Assembly: GCA_016649675.1 (NCBI GenBank)
Contig: JAENXG010000107.1
Coordinates: 1-8,036 of the forward strand
Direction: 5' to 3'
Length of the DNA stretch: 8,036 bases
DNA from: Methyloceanibacter sp.
GTDB taxonomy: Bacteria; Pseudomonadota; Alphaproteobacteria; Rhizobiales; Methyloligellaceae
The notes beneath the pieces were generated by a model that made no database searches, was not told where the DNA came from, and saw only the letters and a program-made list of their open reading frames with translations. The translations under genes were made by a program, and so were the position numbers. This document shows, piece after piece, positions 1 through 6,507 of the stretch (positions within the stretch are counted from its first letter, which is position 1; each line of letters begins with the position of its first letter).

Positions 1-380
1 GCGGCAAGCTCCTCGGCGGTCGCGGCCCGATAAACGATCTTTAGCCTCGCGCCTTCGGCATGAGCCTTGGCCGCTTCGATGTTCTCGGGCGCGGGGTCGA
101 TGCCGGTAACGAAGGCGCCGAGCCGCGCCAAGGGCTCGGCGACCAGCCCGCCGCCGCAGCCGATATCGAGGACCGTAAGACCGGAGAGGCTTGAAGCGGC
201 CGTCTTGTCACGGCCGAACCGCCGGCAGAGCTGGTCGCGGATATAAGTGAGCCTGACCGGATTGATGCGGTGGAGCGGCTTGAAGGGCCCGTTCGCGTCC
301 CACCATCGCCCGGCCAGCTTGGCAAACCGGGCGACCTCGTCGCGGTCGAGCGTGGTCGAGCTGTCAGGGGCCGGCACCAT
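1..380 (-). CDS. ubiG: Ubiquinone biosynthesis O-methyltransferase UbiG, 5' part (cut by window edge)
   Basis: This is the N-terminal 126 codons of a SAM-dependent methyltransferase read leftward from an ATG at 380-378; the gene continues past base 1. UbiG performs both O-methylation steps of ubiquinone biosynthesis. The family signature WWDANGPFKPLHRINPVRL lies at residues 26-44. SAM motif I, LDIGCGGGL, lies at residues 71-79, and the acidic end of strand beta-2, TGID, at 92-95. Full-length UbiG is about 240-250 residues, so roughly half is present and the C-terminal part of the Rossmann fold is missing. Just upstream of the start, the minus strand reads AGGCGGACGG, a possible ribosome binding site, at somewhat long spacing. 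The gene is divergent from lysC and shares its 169-bp upstream region. The family call is firm; the start is the only ATG that fits the usual UbiG N-terminus. Confidence 0.93.
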   Translation of the reverse strand, partial: MVPAPDSSTTLDRDEVARFAKLAGRWWDANGPFKPLHRINPVRLTYIRDQLCRRFGRDKTAASSLSGLTVLDIGCGGGLVAEPLARLGAFVTGIDPAPENIEAAKAHAEGARLKIVYRAATAEELA

Positions 381-430
381 GGGGCATTGGCCGTCCGCCT
401 TCACTACCTGTCAAGGAGCCGAGAGCCATG

Positions 431-459
431 TTGCGGCCGGGGTTTTCAATCAGTATGAA
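431..459 (+). promoter_or_regulatory. Possible sigma-70-type promoter for lysC
   Basis: TTGCGG at 431-436 and TATGAA at 454-459 are separated by exactly 17 bases, which is the best promoter-like pair I found in the ubiG-lysC gap. The -35 element keeps the TTG core and the -10 keeps TAT and one A. Initiation would fall near 466, giving a leader of about 84 nt before the lysC start that contains both hairpins described at 474-511. Both elements are imperfect and this was found by eye, so it is a suggestion only. Confidence 0.28.
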
Positions 460-473
460 AGACCGCGTTTTCC

Positions 474-511
474 GGCCGGCCCAATCAGGGCCGGCCCTCT
501 TGTTGATTGGG
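474..511 (+). promoter_or_regulatory. Two overlapping, mutually exclusive hairpins in the lysC leader
   Basis: Hairpin A pairs 474-482 (GGCCGGCCC) with 488-496 (GGGCCGGCC), 9 perfect base pairs around the loop AATCA. Hairpin B pairs 480-487 (CCCAATCA) with 504-511 (TGATTGGG), 8 perfect base pairs. The 3' arm end and loop of A form the 5' arm of B, so both cannot form together. Hairpin A is followed by CTCTTGTT, which is too weak to call an intrinsic terminator. The arrangement resembles attenuation leaders, but no ligand-binding fold or known riboswitch is recognised. GC-rich palindromes also arise by chance in such genomes. Confidence 0.35.
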
Positions 512-549
512 GGAGGGCATCAGGCCCGCCCCGACCCTTGGATCAGGCC

Positions 550-1848
550 ATGGCCCTGTTGGTGCTGAAATTCGGCGGGACGTCGGTTGCCGACGTGGAT
601 CGCATCCGCAACGCCGCTTCGCATGTGAAGCGCGAGGTGGATGCCGGTCACGCTTGCGCCGTCGTGGTCTCGGCCATGGCCGGCCACACCAACCAGCTGG
701 TCGCCCTGGTAGAGCAGGCCTGGGGCTTCAAGGAGCGGCGGAAGCAGAACGGCGCCGAGGTGTCGGCCCAATATGACGGCAGCGAATATGACGCCGTGGT
801 GTCCTCCGGCGAGCAGGTCACCTCGGGGCTGCTGGCACTCGTGCTCCAATCTTTGGGCATGCGGGCGCGATCCTGGCAGGGATGGCAGATTCCGCTCAAG
901 ACCGACAGCGCCCACCGCGCCGCCCGCATCACGGGCGTAGCGGTCGACGAGTTGAAGGCGCGTATGCTTGAAGGCGAGGTCGCCGTGGTCGCGGGCTTCC
1001 AGGGCATCGCGCCCGGGAACCGCATCTCGACGCTCGGGCGCGGCGGCTCAGACACGAGCGCGGTGGCGCTCGCGGCCGCACTTTCTGCCGACCGCTGCGA
1101 CATCTATACCGACGTGGACGGGGTCTACACCACCGATCCGCGGGTGGTGCCCAAGGCGCACCGGCTCGACAAGATCTCGTATGAAGAAATGTTGGAAATG
1201 GCCTCGCAAGGGGCCAAGGTGCTGCAGACCCGCTCGGTCGAGCTCGCCATGCAGAAGGGCGTGCGCGTGCTGGTGCGCTCGAGCTTCGAGCCCGCGGACC
1301 TCGGCGGGAAAGGGACCGACGCGGCGGAGGGGCTTGGAACACTCGTTTGCCATGAGGATGAGATCGTGGAGCAGAACGTCGTCAGTGGAATTGCTTATGC
1401 CCGGGACGAGGCCAAGGTGACGCTGCTCAAGATCGCCGACAAGCCGGGGGTCGCGGCGCAGGTGTTCTGCCCGCTGGCCGAGGCCAATATCAATGTCGAC
1501 ATGATCGTGCAGAATGTCTCGGACGACGGCCGCCATACCGACCTCACGTTCACGGTGCAGAGCGCCGATCTCGACCGGGCGCTGGAAGTCTTGCGCAAAG
1601 CCAAGGAAAGCATCGGCTATTTGGACTTGCGCGGCTCCACCGACATCGCCAAGGTGTCGGCGATAGGTGTCGGCATGCGGAGCCACGCCGGGGTTGCCGC
1701 GCAAATGTTCAGCGCGCTTGCCGAAAAAGGCATCAATATCGAGGCGATCTCGACGTCCGAGATCAAAATCAGCGTATTGATCGATGCGGCCTACGCCGAG
1801 CTTGCGGTGCGGACCTTGCATTCCTTGTTCGGATTGGACAGCCGCTAG
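550..1848 (+). CDS. lysC: Aspartokinase (aspartate kinase), two C-terminal ACT domains
   Basis: A 432-residue aspartate kinase that phosphorylates L-aspartate, the first step toward lysine, threonine, methionine and diaminopimelate, in the cytoplasm. The amino acid kinase domain opens with KFGGTSV (residues 7-13). It also carries SSGEQVTSG (85-93), GRGGSDTSA (163-171) and the YTDVDGVYTTDPR motif from residue 186. Two ACT domains follow at about 283-350 and 366-432, the first with KPGVAAQVF and NINVDMIVQN, the second with SHAGVAAQMF and INIEAISTSEIKISVLID; in this family they bind the feedback inhibitors. The frame stays open upstream to 247, but the family N-terminus begins only a few residues before KFGGTS, so ATG 550 is chosen although no good Shine-Dalgarno precedes it. 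Residues 58-79 form a charged stretch before the SGEQV motif that looks longer than in rhizobial relatives I remember. ptsP follows after 78 nt. Confidence 0.96.
   Translation: MALLVLKFGGTSVADVDRIRNAASHVKREVDAGHACAVVVSAMAGHTNQLVALVEQAWGFKERRKQNGAEVSAQYDGSEYDAVVSSGEQVTSGLLALVLQSLGMRARSWQGWQIPLKTDSAHRAARITGVAVDELKARMLEGEVAVVAGFQGIAPGNRISTLGRGGSDTSAVALAAALSADRCDIYTDVDGVYTTDPRVVPKAHRLDKISYEEMLEMASQGAKVLQTRSVELAMQKGVRVLVRSSFEPADLGGKGTDAAEGLGTLVCHEDEIVEQNVVSGIAYARDEAKVTLLKIADKPGVAAQVFCPLAEANINVDMIVQNVSDDGRHTDLTFTVQSADLDRALEVLRKAKESIGYLDLRGSTDIAKVSAIGVGMRSHAGVAAQMFSALAEKGINIEAISTSEIKISVLIDAAYAELAVRTLHSLFGLDSR
1366..1848 (+). CDS. Possible internal lysC product: ACT-only beta subunit from an in-frame GTG
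   Basis: GAGG at 1354-1357 lies 8 nt before an in-frame GTG at 1366-1368 (lysC codon 273). Initiation there would give a 160-residue protein containing both ACT domains and no kinase domain. This layout is known for some aspartokinases, such as those of Corynebacterium glutamicum and Bacillus subtilis aspartokinase II, where an in-frame internal start makes the beta subunit of an alpha2-beta2 enzyme. The purine-rich stretch also encodes the acidic HEDEI segment, which seems conserved at the protein level, so the match may be a coincidence of coding. Confidence 0.25.
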   Translation: MEQNVVSGIAYARDEAKVTLLKIADKPGVAAQVFCPLAEANINVDMIVQNVSDDGRHTDLTFTVQSADLDRALEVLRKAKESIGYLDLRGSTDIAKVSAIGVGMRSHAGVAAQMFSALAEKGINIEAISTSEIKISVLIDAAYAELAVRTLHSLFGLDSR

Positions 1849-1926
1849 CGGGTCAAAGCGGCTAACCTGACGCTTCCTTAAGATGCTTGGTCCGCCGCTC
1901 CACCCGGCCGGCGAGGACTGGTAGTC

Positions 1927-4194
1927 ATGCCCGTCTCTACTATTGGCGCCCCGAGACAATTGCTCCGCCGCCTGCGCGAGGTCATGGCGCAGCGGGAGAG
2001 CGCGCAGGCGCGCCTCGACAAGGTGGCCGTGCTGATCGCCTCGAACATGGTGGCCGAGGTGTGCTCGATCTATCTGCGCAGGCGCGACGAGTCGCTCGAG
2101 CTGTTCGCCACCGAAGGCTTGAACCCCGAGGCCATCCACAACACGCATCTGAAGCCCGGCGAAGGCCTGGTCGGCCTGATCGCCATCCAGGCCGAGCCGA
2201 TGCAGTTCCCCGACGCCCAGCATCACCCGGCCTTCTCCTATCGGCCGGAGACCGGCGAGGAGATCTACCACTCCTTCCTCGGGGTGCCGATCCTCCGCGG
2301 CGGCCACACCATCGGCGTGCTCACCGTGCAGAACCGCACGATGCGGCAATATAGCGACGAGGAGGTCGAGGCGCTGCAGACCACCGCCATGGTGCTTGCC
2401 GAGATGATCGCCTCGGGCGGCCTCGGCGTCACCGAGGAGGTCAGCGCCGAGCCGCGGCGCGACCTGGCGGCGCGGTTCACCGGTCTTCCCATCTCCGAAG
2501 GCGTAGCGCTCGGCCATGTGGTGCTGCACGAGCCGCGCATCGTGGTCACGCGCCTGATCGCCGAGGATGTCGAGCTTGAGCGGCGCCGGCTCGCCCAGGC
2601 CATCGAGGAGCAGACCGGCATGATCGACGGCATGCTCGAGCGCGGCGACATGGCGCGCGCGGGCGAGCATCGCGAGGTGCTCGAGGCCTTCCGCATGTTC
2701 GCCCACGATCACGGCTGGCGGCGGCGTCTCGACGAGGCGCTCCTCACCGGGCTTACGGCAGAAGCCGCCGTGCAGCGCGTGCGCAACGATACCCGGGCGC
2801 GCATGCTGCGCCAGACCGACCCGCATGCGCGGGACCGCCTGCACGACATCGACGATCTCTCCAATCGCCTGCTGCGGCTCCTCTCGGGTGGGGCCGGCAC
2901 GGCGGCGGCGGCGGGCAACCTGCCGCAGGACGCGGTCCTGATCGCCCGTACCATGGGACCGGCCGAGCTCCTCGACTATGACCGCCAGCGCCTGCGCGGG
3001 CTCGTGCTCGAGGAGGGCGGTGCGGCAAGCCATGTCGCCATCGTGGCGCGCGCGCTCGGCATCGCCGCCATCACCCAGGTCAAAGGCGTGCTCGATGTGG
3101 TGGAGGCGGGCGACGCCATCATCGTCGATGCCGAGGGGGGCGAGCTGCATGTGCGGCCGACCCAGGAGGTCGTCTCGGCCTATGCCGACAAAGTCCGCTT
3201 CAGGGCCCGGCGCCAGGCCCAATATGCCGCCTTGCGCAATGTCCCGGCGGTGACGCTCGACGGCGCGCGCGTGTCGCTGAACATCAATGCCGGGCTCCTG
3301 TTCGACCTGCCGCATCTCGATCAGTCGGGCGCCGACGGCATCGGCCTGTTCCGCACCGAGCTCCAGTTCATGATCTCCTCGACCTTCCCGCGGCTCGAGC
3401 AGCAGACGCGCCTCTATAAGTCGATTCTCGATGCCGCCGGCGGCCGCCCGGTGGTGTTCCGCTCGCTCGACGTCGGCGGCGACAAGGTGCTGCCCTTTTT
3501 CCGCGCCGACAAGGAGGAGAACCCGGCCATCGGCTGGCGCGCGATCCGCATGGCGCTCGACCGGCCGGCGCTGTTCCGCACCCAGATCCGCGCCCTGCTC
3601 AGGGCCGCGCAAGGCCGCGAGCTCCGCATCATGCTGCCGATGATCGCGGATGTGTCTGAGCTCAAGGCGGCCCGCGCGCTGATCGACCGCGAGGTCTTGA
3701 TCCTCAAGCGCCATGGGCGCCCTGAGCCGAAGCGCCTCATGATCGGGGCCATGATCGAGGTGCCGGCGCTGCTGTGGCAGCTCGACCGCGTGCTGCCCCT
3801 GGCCGATTTCGCATCCGTCGGCTCGAACGATCTGATGCAGTTCCTGTTCGCAGCCGACCGCGGCAATATGCGCGTGTCAGAGCGGTTCGATTCGCTCAAC
3901 CCGGCCGGGCTCAAGGCGCTGCGCGTGATCGTTGCGGCGGCGGAGAAGCACAAGGTGCCGCTGACCTTGTGCGGAGAGATGGCGGGCAGGCCGCTCGAGG
4001 CCATGGCCATCATCGGCCTTGGCTTCCGCTCGATCTCCATGGCGCCGGCCTCGGTGGGGCCGGTCAAGGCCATGATCCTGTCGCTCGATGCCGGCAATCT
4101 CAGGCAAAGACTGGAGGAATTGCTCGAATGCACGGACACGTCCGTGCGCGAGGACCTGAAACGCTTTGCCGCCGAAACGGGCGTGCAGATTTGA
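1927..4194 (+). CDS. ptsP: PTS-Ntr Enzyme I (phosphoenolpyruvate-protein phosphotransferase) with N-terminal GAF domain
   Basis: A 755-residue cytoplasmic EI-Ntr, which takes phosphate from PEP onto a histidine and passes it to NPr and then EIIA-Ntr, the regulatory nitrogen PTS. A GAF domain covers about residues 17-165 (CSIYLRR, FLGVPILRGG, IGVLTVQNR). The EI N-terminal helical region follows at about 180-310. The phosphohistidine domain has EEGGAASHVAIVARALG with predicted active-site H369. The PEP-binding barrel shows GIGLFRTEL (R476), RSLDVGGDK (512-520), GSNDLMQF (632-639) and LCGEMAGRP with catalytic C682. Every expected catalytic motif is present and the length is normal for the family. 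GAGGA-type Shine-Dalgarno sequence GAGGA at 1913-1917 precedes the ATG by 9 nt and supports the start. In other bacteria the EI-Ntr GAF domain senses glutamine; that role is inferred here. It probably shares a transcript with lysC. Confidence 0.96.
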   Translation: MPVSTIGAPRQLLRRLREVMAQRESAQARLDKVAVLIASNMVAEVCSIYLRRRDESLELFATEGLNPEAIHNTHLKPGEGLVGLIAIQAEPMQFPDAQHHPAFSYRPETGEEIYHSFLGVPILRGGHTIGVLTVQNRTMRQYSDEEVEALQTTAMVLAEMIASGGLGVTEEVSAEPRRDLAARFTGLPISEGVALGHVVLHEPRIVVTRLIAEDVELERRRLAQAIEEQTGMIDGMLERGDMARAGEHREVLEAFRMFAHDHGWRRRLDEALLTGLTAEAAVQRVRNDTRARMLRQTDPHARDRLHDIDDLSNRLLRLLSGGAGTAAAAGNLPQDAVLIARTMGPAELLDYDRQRLRGLVLEEGGAASHVAIVARALGIAAITQVKGVLDVVEAGDAIIVDAEGGELHVRPTQEVVSAYADKVRFRARRQAQYAALRNVPAVTLDGARVSLNINAGLLFDLPHLDQSGADGIGLFRTELQFMISSTFPRLEQQTRLYKSILDAAGGRPVVFRSLDVGGDKVLPFFRADKEENPAIGWRAIRMALDRPALFRTQIRALLRAAQGRELRIMLPMIADVSELKAARALIDREVLILKRHGRPEPKRLMIGAMIEVPALLWQLDRVLPLADFASVGSNDLMQFLFAADRGNMRVSERFDSLNPAGLKALRVIVAAAEKHKVPLTLCGEMAGRPLEAMAIIGLGFRSISMAPASVGPVKAMILSLDAGNLRQRLEELLECTDTSVREDLKRFAAETGVQI

Positions 4195-4253
4195 CGCGAT
4201 GAGAGGTCGCCCCGCCGTGCCGCAATATGTTAATCTCGCGCAGACTTGCAAAT

Positions 4254-4266
4254 CCAACCTCGTTGG
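4254..4266 (+). other. Small hairpin between ptsP and the HTH gene
   Basis: CCAAC (4254-4258) and GTTGG (4262-4266) form a 5-bp stem with loop CTC in the 116-bp gap after ptsP. No U-run follows, so it is not an intrinsic terminator, and transcription probably reads on into the HTH gene. Stems this short are common by chance. Confidence 0.2.
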
Positions 4267-4310
4267 GCTTGTGTTAGCGGAGATCAGCAGCAGATGGGAT
4301 CGGCTTTGCG

Positions 4311-5393
4311 ATGCCGACCGAGCCGGGCCAACTGCCGGTAAGCCCACCGCCGGACGCCGCGCGACGGCGCCTGCATATTCACGGGATTAAGGAAATGCCG
4401 GCCGGCTATGACGCTGAGGTGGCGGAGCTGTTTCGGGACTTGCGTGCTGCCAGCGCGATGTCCGAGAACGATCTCGCTGCGCGGCTCGGAACCCGCGCCG
4501 ACGTGGTGCAGGCGCTCGAGCAGGGCGCGCTCTACGCGCTGCCGCCTTGGGCCGAGACTTGCCGCGTCGTGAATGCCTACGGCGCAATGCTCAATCTAGA
4601 CGTCCGTCCGCTGCTGCGGCGTATCTATGCGCAGCTCGAGGCAGGGATCGTGGAGCTTAGGCCCAAGACCATGCCCGACGTGCCGGTCATGACGCCGCCG
4701 GAGAGCACGGATTTCGCCTTCGAGACGGACAGGCCGGCGCCTAGCTCATCGCCATCCCCTCTGGATATCCAGTGGGACCCCGCTCCTCCGTCCGCGCCGC
4801 CCCGGACCTCTAGGCCCGCCGCCCCCTCGGCTCCATCCCAGAACGCGTGGCCGAATGCTGCCCCGTCGCCTGCTCCCCAAGCGCCCTGGCCGAACGCGGC
4901 ACCATCGCCCTTTCCGCAAAGCTGGCCTGAGGCCGCCCCGTCACCGCCGCAAGCCCCTTGGCCCAACGCCACTCCTTCCCGGCCGGCGGCGTCTCAAGCC
5001 CAGCCCGACCGGCGCCCCCCGCCGCCGCGGCCGGCACAGGCTCAGGCTCCGCAGTCGCAACCCCAGCCCCAGCCGCGACCCCAGCCACAACAACAACCGC
5101 CACCACGGCAACAGGCGCAGCCTCAACCGCCGCCTCCGCGAATGGAGACAGCGTCGGCCGCCGCTGGACACATGCCAGCGGAAGAGAAGGCGCGAAAGAG
5201 GCCGGCCCTCTTGAAATGGGCTATCGGCGCTCTCATTGTCTCGGTGCTGGCGTTCGGACTGTGGATCGTGCTCAGCAAATCGTCGGGCCCGTCGGGGGCG
5301 ATATCGTCGGGGACCGGCGACACCCAAGACCGCGTTCTCGACCCGGACGACCCGCGTAGCCGCAAGGCCGACCGGCTTCCGAGCCCCTTCTAA
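4311..5393 (+). CDS. RodZ-like helix-turn-helix protein with Pro/Gln-rich linker and a single membrane helix
   Basis: A 360-residue predicted bitopic inner-membrane protein. Residues 36-109 fit a RodZ/HTH_25-type helix-turn-helix: LFRDLRAAS, then MSENDLAARLGT, ALEQG, and ALPPW followed by VVNAYGAMLNLD. Residues 110-285 are low-complexity and rich in Pro, Ala and Gln, including a WPNAAPS-type tandem repeat (178-224) and a PQ-rich run (about 230-280). A basic patch (KARKRP, 293-298) precedes one hydrophobic helix at 300-321, predicting the HTH and linker in the cytoplasm and a 39-residue outer tail. Classical RodZ links MreB to the cell-wall machinery and has a larger periplasmic domain, which is absent here, so orthology is uncertain and no symbol is given. 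ATG 4395 (codon 29, directly preceded by AAGGA) is an alternative start, and the first 28 residues look unstructured. The gene ends 19 nt before prfA. Confidence 0.82.
   Translation: MPTEPGQLPVSPPPDAARRRLHIHGIKEMPAGYDAEVAELFRDLRAASAMSENDLAARLGTRADVVQALEQGALYALPPWAETCRVVNAYGAMLNLDVRPLLRRIYAQLEAGIVELRPKTMPDVPVMTPPESTDFAFETDRPAPSSSPSPLDIQWDPAPPSAPPRTSRPAAPSAPSQNAWPNAAPSPAPQAPWPNAAPSPFPQSWPEAAPSPPQAPWPNATPSRPAASQAQPDRRPPPPRPAQAQAPQSQPQPQPRPQPQQQPPPRQQAQPQPPPPRMETASAAAGHMPAEEKARKRPALLKWAIGALIVSVLAFGLWIVLSKSSGPSGAISSGTGDTQDRVLDPDDPRSRKADRLPSPF
4842..4982 (+). repeat. Imperfect 12-13-codon tandem repeat (WPNAAPS-type units, four copies)
   Basis: Inside the linker of the RodZ-like protein, four units follow one another at residues 178-224: WPNAAPSPAPQAP, WPNAAPSPFPQS, WPEAAPSPPQAP and WPNATPSRP. 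The tryptophans sit at residues 180, 193, 205 and 217, so the period is 13, 12 and 12 codons. Synonymous differences between copies (for example AAT or AAC for Asn, TGGCCG or TGGCCT or TGGCCC for Trp-Pro) show that the DNA copies have diverged while the protein unit was kept. Confidence 0.8.
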
Positions 5394-5412
5394 CTTTCAT
5401 CAAGTTCAGCTC

Positions 5413-6507
5413 ATGACGATGATTCCTGCCGAGAAGCTCGACAAGCTCGTCGCCCGTTGGCAGACGGTGCAAGGAACGCTCGCCTTGGGCGCCGATCAGG
5501 ACAGCTATGTGCGTCTCAGCCGCGAGTTCGCCGAGCTCGATCCGATCGTGGCCACCATCACCGCACTCCGCCGGGCGCTGCACGAGCGCGACGATCTCCA
5601 GCAGCTCATCGACGATCCGGCCTCCGATGCCGACATGGCCGCGCTCGCCGAGCAGGAGCTTGGCGCCATTGACCTCCGGATCGAAAGCTTCGAGCAACAG
5701 TTGAAGTTGCAGTTGCTGCCCAAGGATGCCGCCGACGACAAGAGCGCCATCCTCGAAGTGCGCGCCGGCACCGGCGGCGAGGAGGCCGCTTTGTTCGCCG
5801 GCGATCTCTTCCGCATGTATCAGCGCTATGCCGAGCGGCAGGGCTGGAAGGTGAACGTTCTCTCGGCGAGCGACTCCGCCAATGGCGGCTACAAGGAGAT
5901 CATCGCCAACATCACGGGCAAGGGCGTGTTTGCCCGGCTGAAATTCGAATCGGGGGTGCATCGCGTGCAGCGCGTGCCGGCGACCGAGGCGCAGGGGCGC
6001 ATCCACACGTCGGCGGCGACCGTGGCGGTCCTACCCGAGGCCGAGGAGGTCGACATCAAGATAGAGGACAAGGATCTCCGCATCGACGTGTTCCGGGCGA
6101 GCGGGCCTGGCGGGCAGTCGGTCAACACCACCGACAGTGCGATCAGGATCACGCATCTGCCGACCGGCCTCGTGGTCAGCCAGCAGGACGAGAAATCCCA
6201 GCACAAGAACAAGGCGAAGGGGATGAAGGTGCTGCGCGCCCGCCTCTACGACTTGGAAAGAGCCAAGCTCGACGCCGAGCGGGCGCAAGACCGAAGGAGC
6301 CAGATCGGCAGCGGCGACCGCTCCGAGCGCATCCGCACCTACAATTTCCCGCAAGGGCGCGTCACCGATCACCGTATCGGCTTCACCACGCACCAGCTCT
6401 ATCTCGTGCTCGAGGGCGAGCCTGCGCTCGATGAGCTCATCAATGCGCTCATCACCGAGCATCAGACGAACCAGTTGTCGGCCATGCAGGAGCAGGGGCA
6501 TGGCTGA
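5413..6507 (+). CDS. prfA: Peptide chain release factor 1 (RF1)
   Basis: A 364-residue class I release factor that recognises UAA and UAG in the ribosomal A site and triggers hydrolysis of peptidyl-tRNA. The N-terminal helical domain spans about residues 1-110. The RF1-type codon-recognition tripeptide PAT is at 189-191 in HRVQRVPATEAQGRIHTSA, which separates it from RF2 (SPF). The catalytic GGQ is at 233-235 in SGPGGQSVNTTDSAIRITH, and SQQDEKSQHKNKAKGMKVL follows. The frame is open upstream to 5236, but that extension overlaps the HTH gene in another frame. ATG 5413 or ATG 5419 gives the usual length near 360. No Shine-Dalgarno is evident before either, so translation may depend on ribosomes finishing the HTH gene 19 nt upstream. 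Its 3' end overlaps prmC, whose product modifies this protein. Confidence 0.97.
   Translation: MTMIPAEKLDKLVARWQTVQGTLALGADQDSYVRLSREFAELDPIVATITALRRALHERDDLQQLIDDPASDADMAALAEQELGAIDLRIESFEQQLKLQLLPKDAADDKSAILEVRAGTGGEEAALFAGDLFRMYQRYAERQGWKVNVLSASDSANGGYKEIIANITGKGVFARLKFESGVHRVQRVPATEAQGRIHTSAATVAVLPEAEEVDIKIEDKDLRIDVFRASGPGGQSVNTTDSAIRITHLPTGLVVSQQDEKSQHKNKAKGMKVLRARLYDLERAKLDAERAQDRRSQIGSGDRSERIRTYNFPQGRVTDHRIGFTTHQLYLVLEGEPALDELINALITEHQTNQLSAMQEQGHG

Noticed and set aside
41..325. 94-codon minus-strand frame at the left end
   Set aside because: It overlaps the true ubiG frame, which has UbiG and SAM-binding motifs; this one is a Ser/Arg/Pro-rich shadow.
247..549. Upstream extension of the lysC frame
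   Set aside because: The added 101 residues run antisense to the ubiG start and through the intergenic hairpins, and aspartokinases begin just before KFGGTS.
428..566. Possible leader peptide in front of lysC
   Set aside because: The frame from ATG 428 shows no enrichment in Lys, Thr or Met codons and has no clear ribosome binding site, so classical peptide attenuation is not supported.
1048..3714. 888-codon open frame on the minus strand across lysC and ptsP
   Set aside because: It lies antisense to two genes with complete catalytic motifs. Its translation is rich in His, Arg, Asp, Ala and Gly with no domain pattern, as expected for the shadow of GC-biased codons.
5236..5412. Upstream extension of the prfA frame
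   Set aside because: It overlaps the membrane-helix end of the HTH gene in another frame and would add 59 residues not found in RF1.
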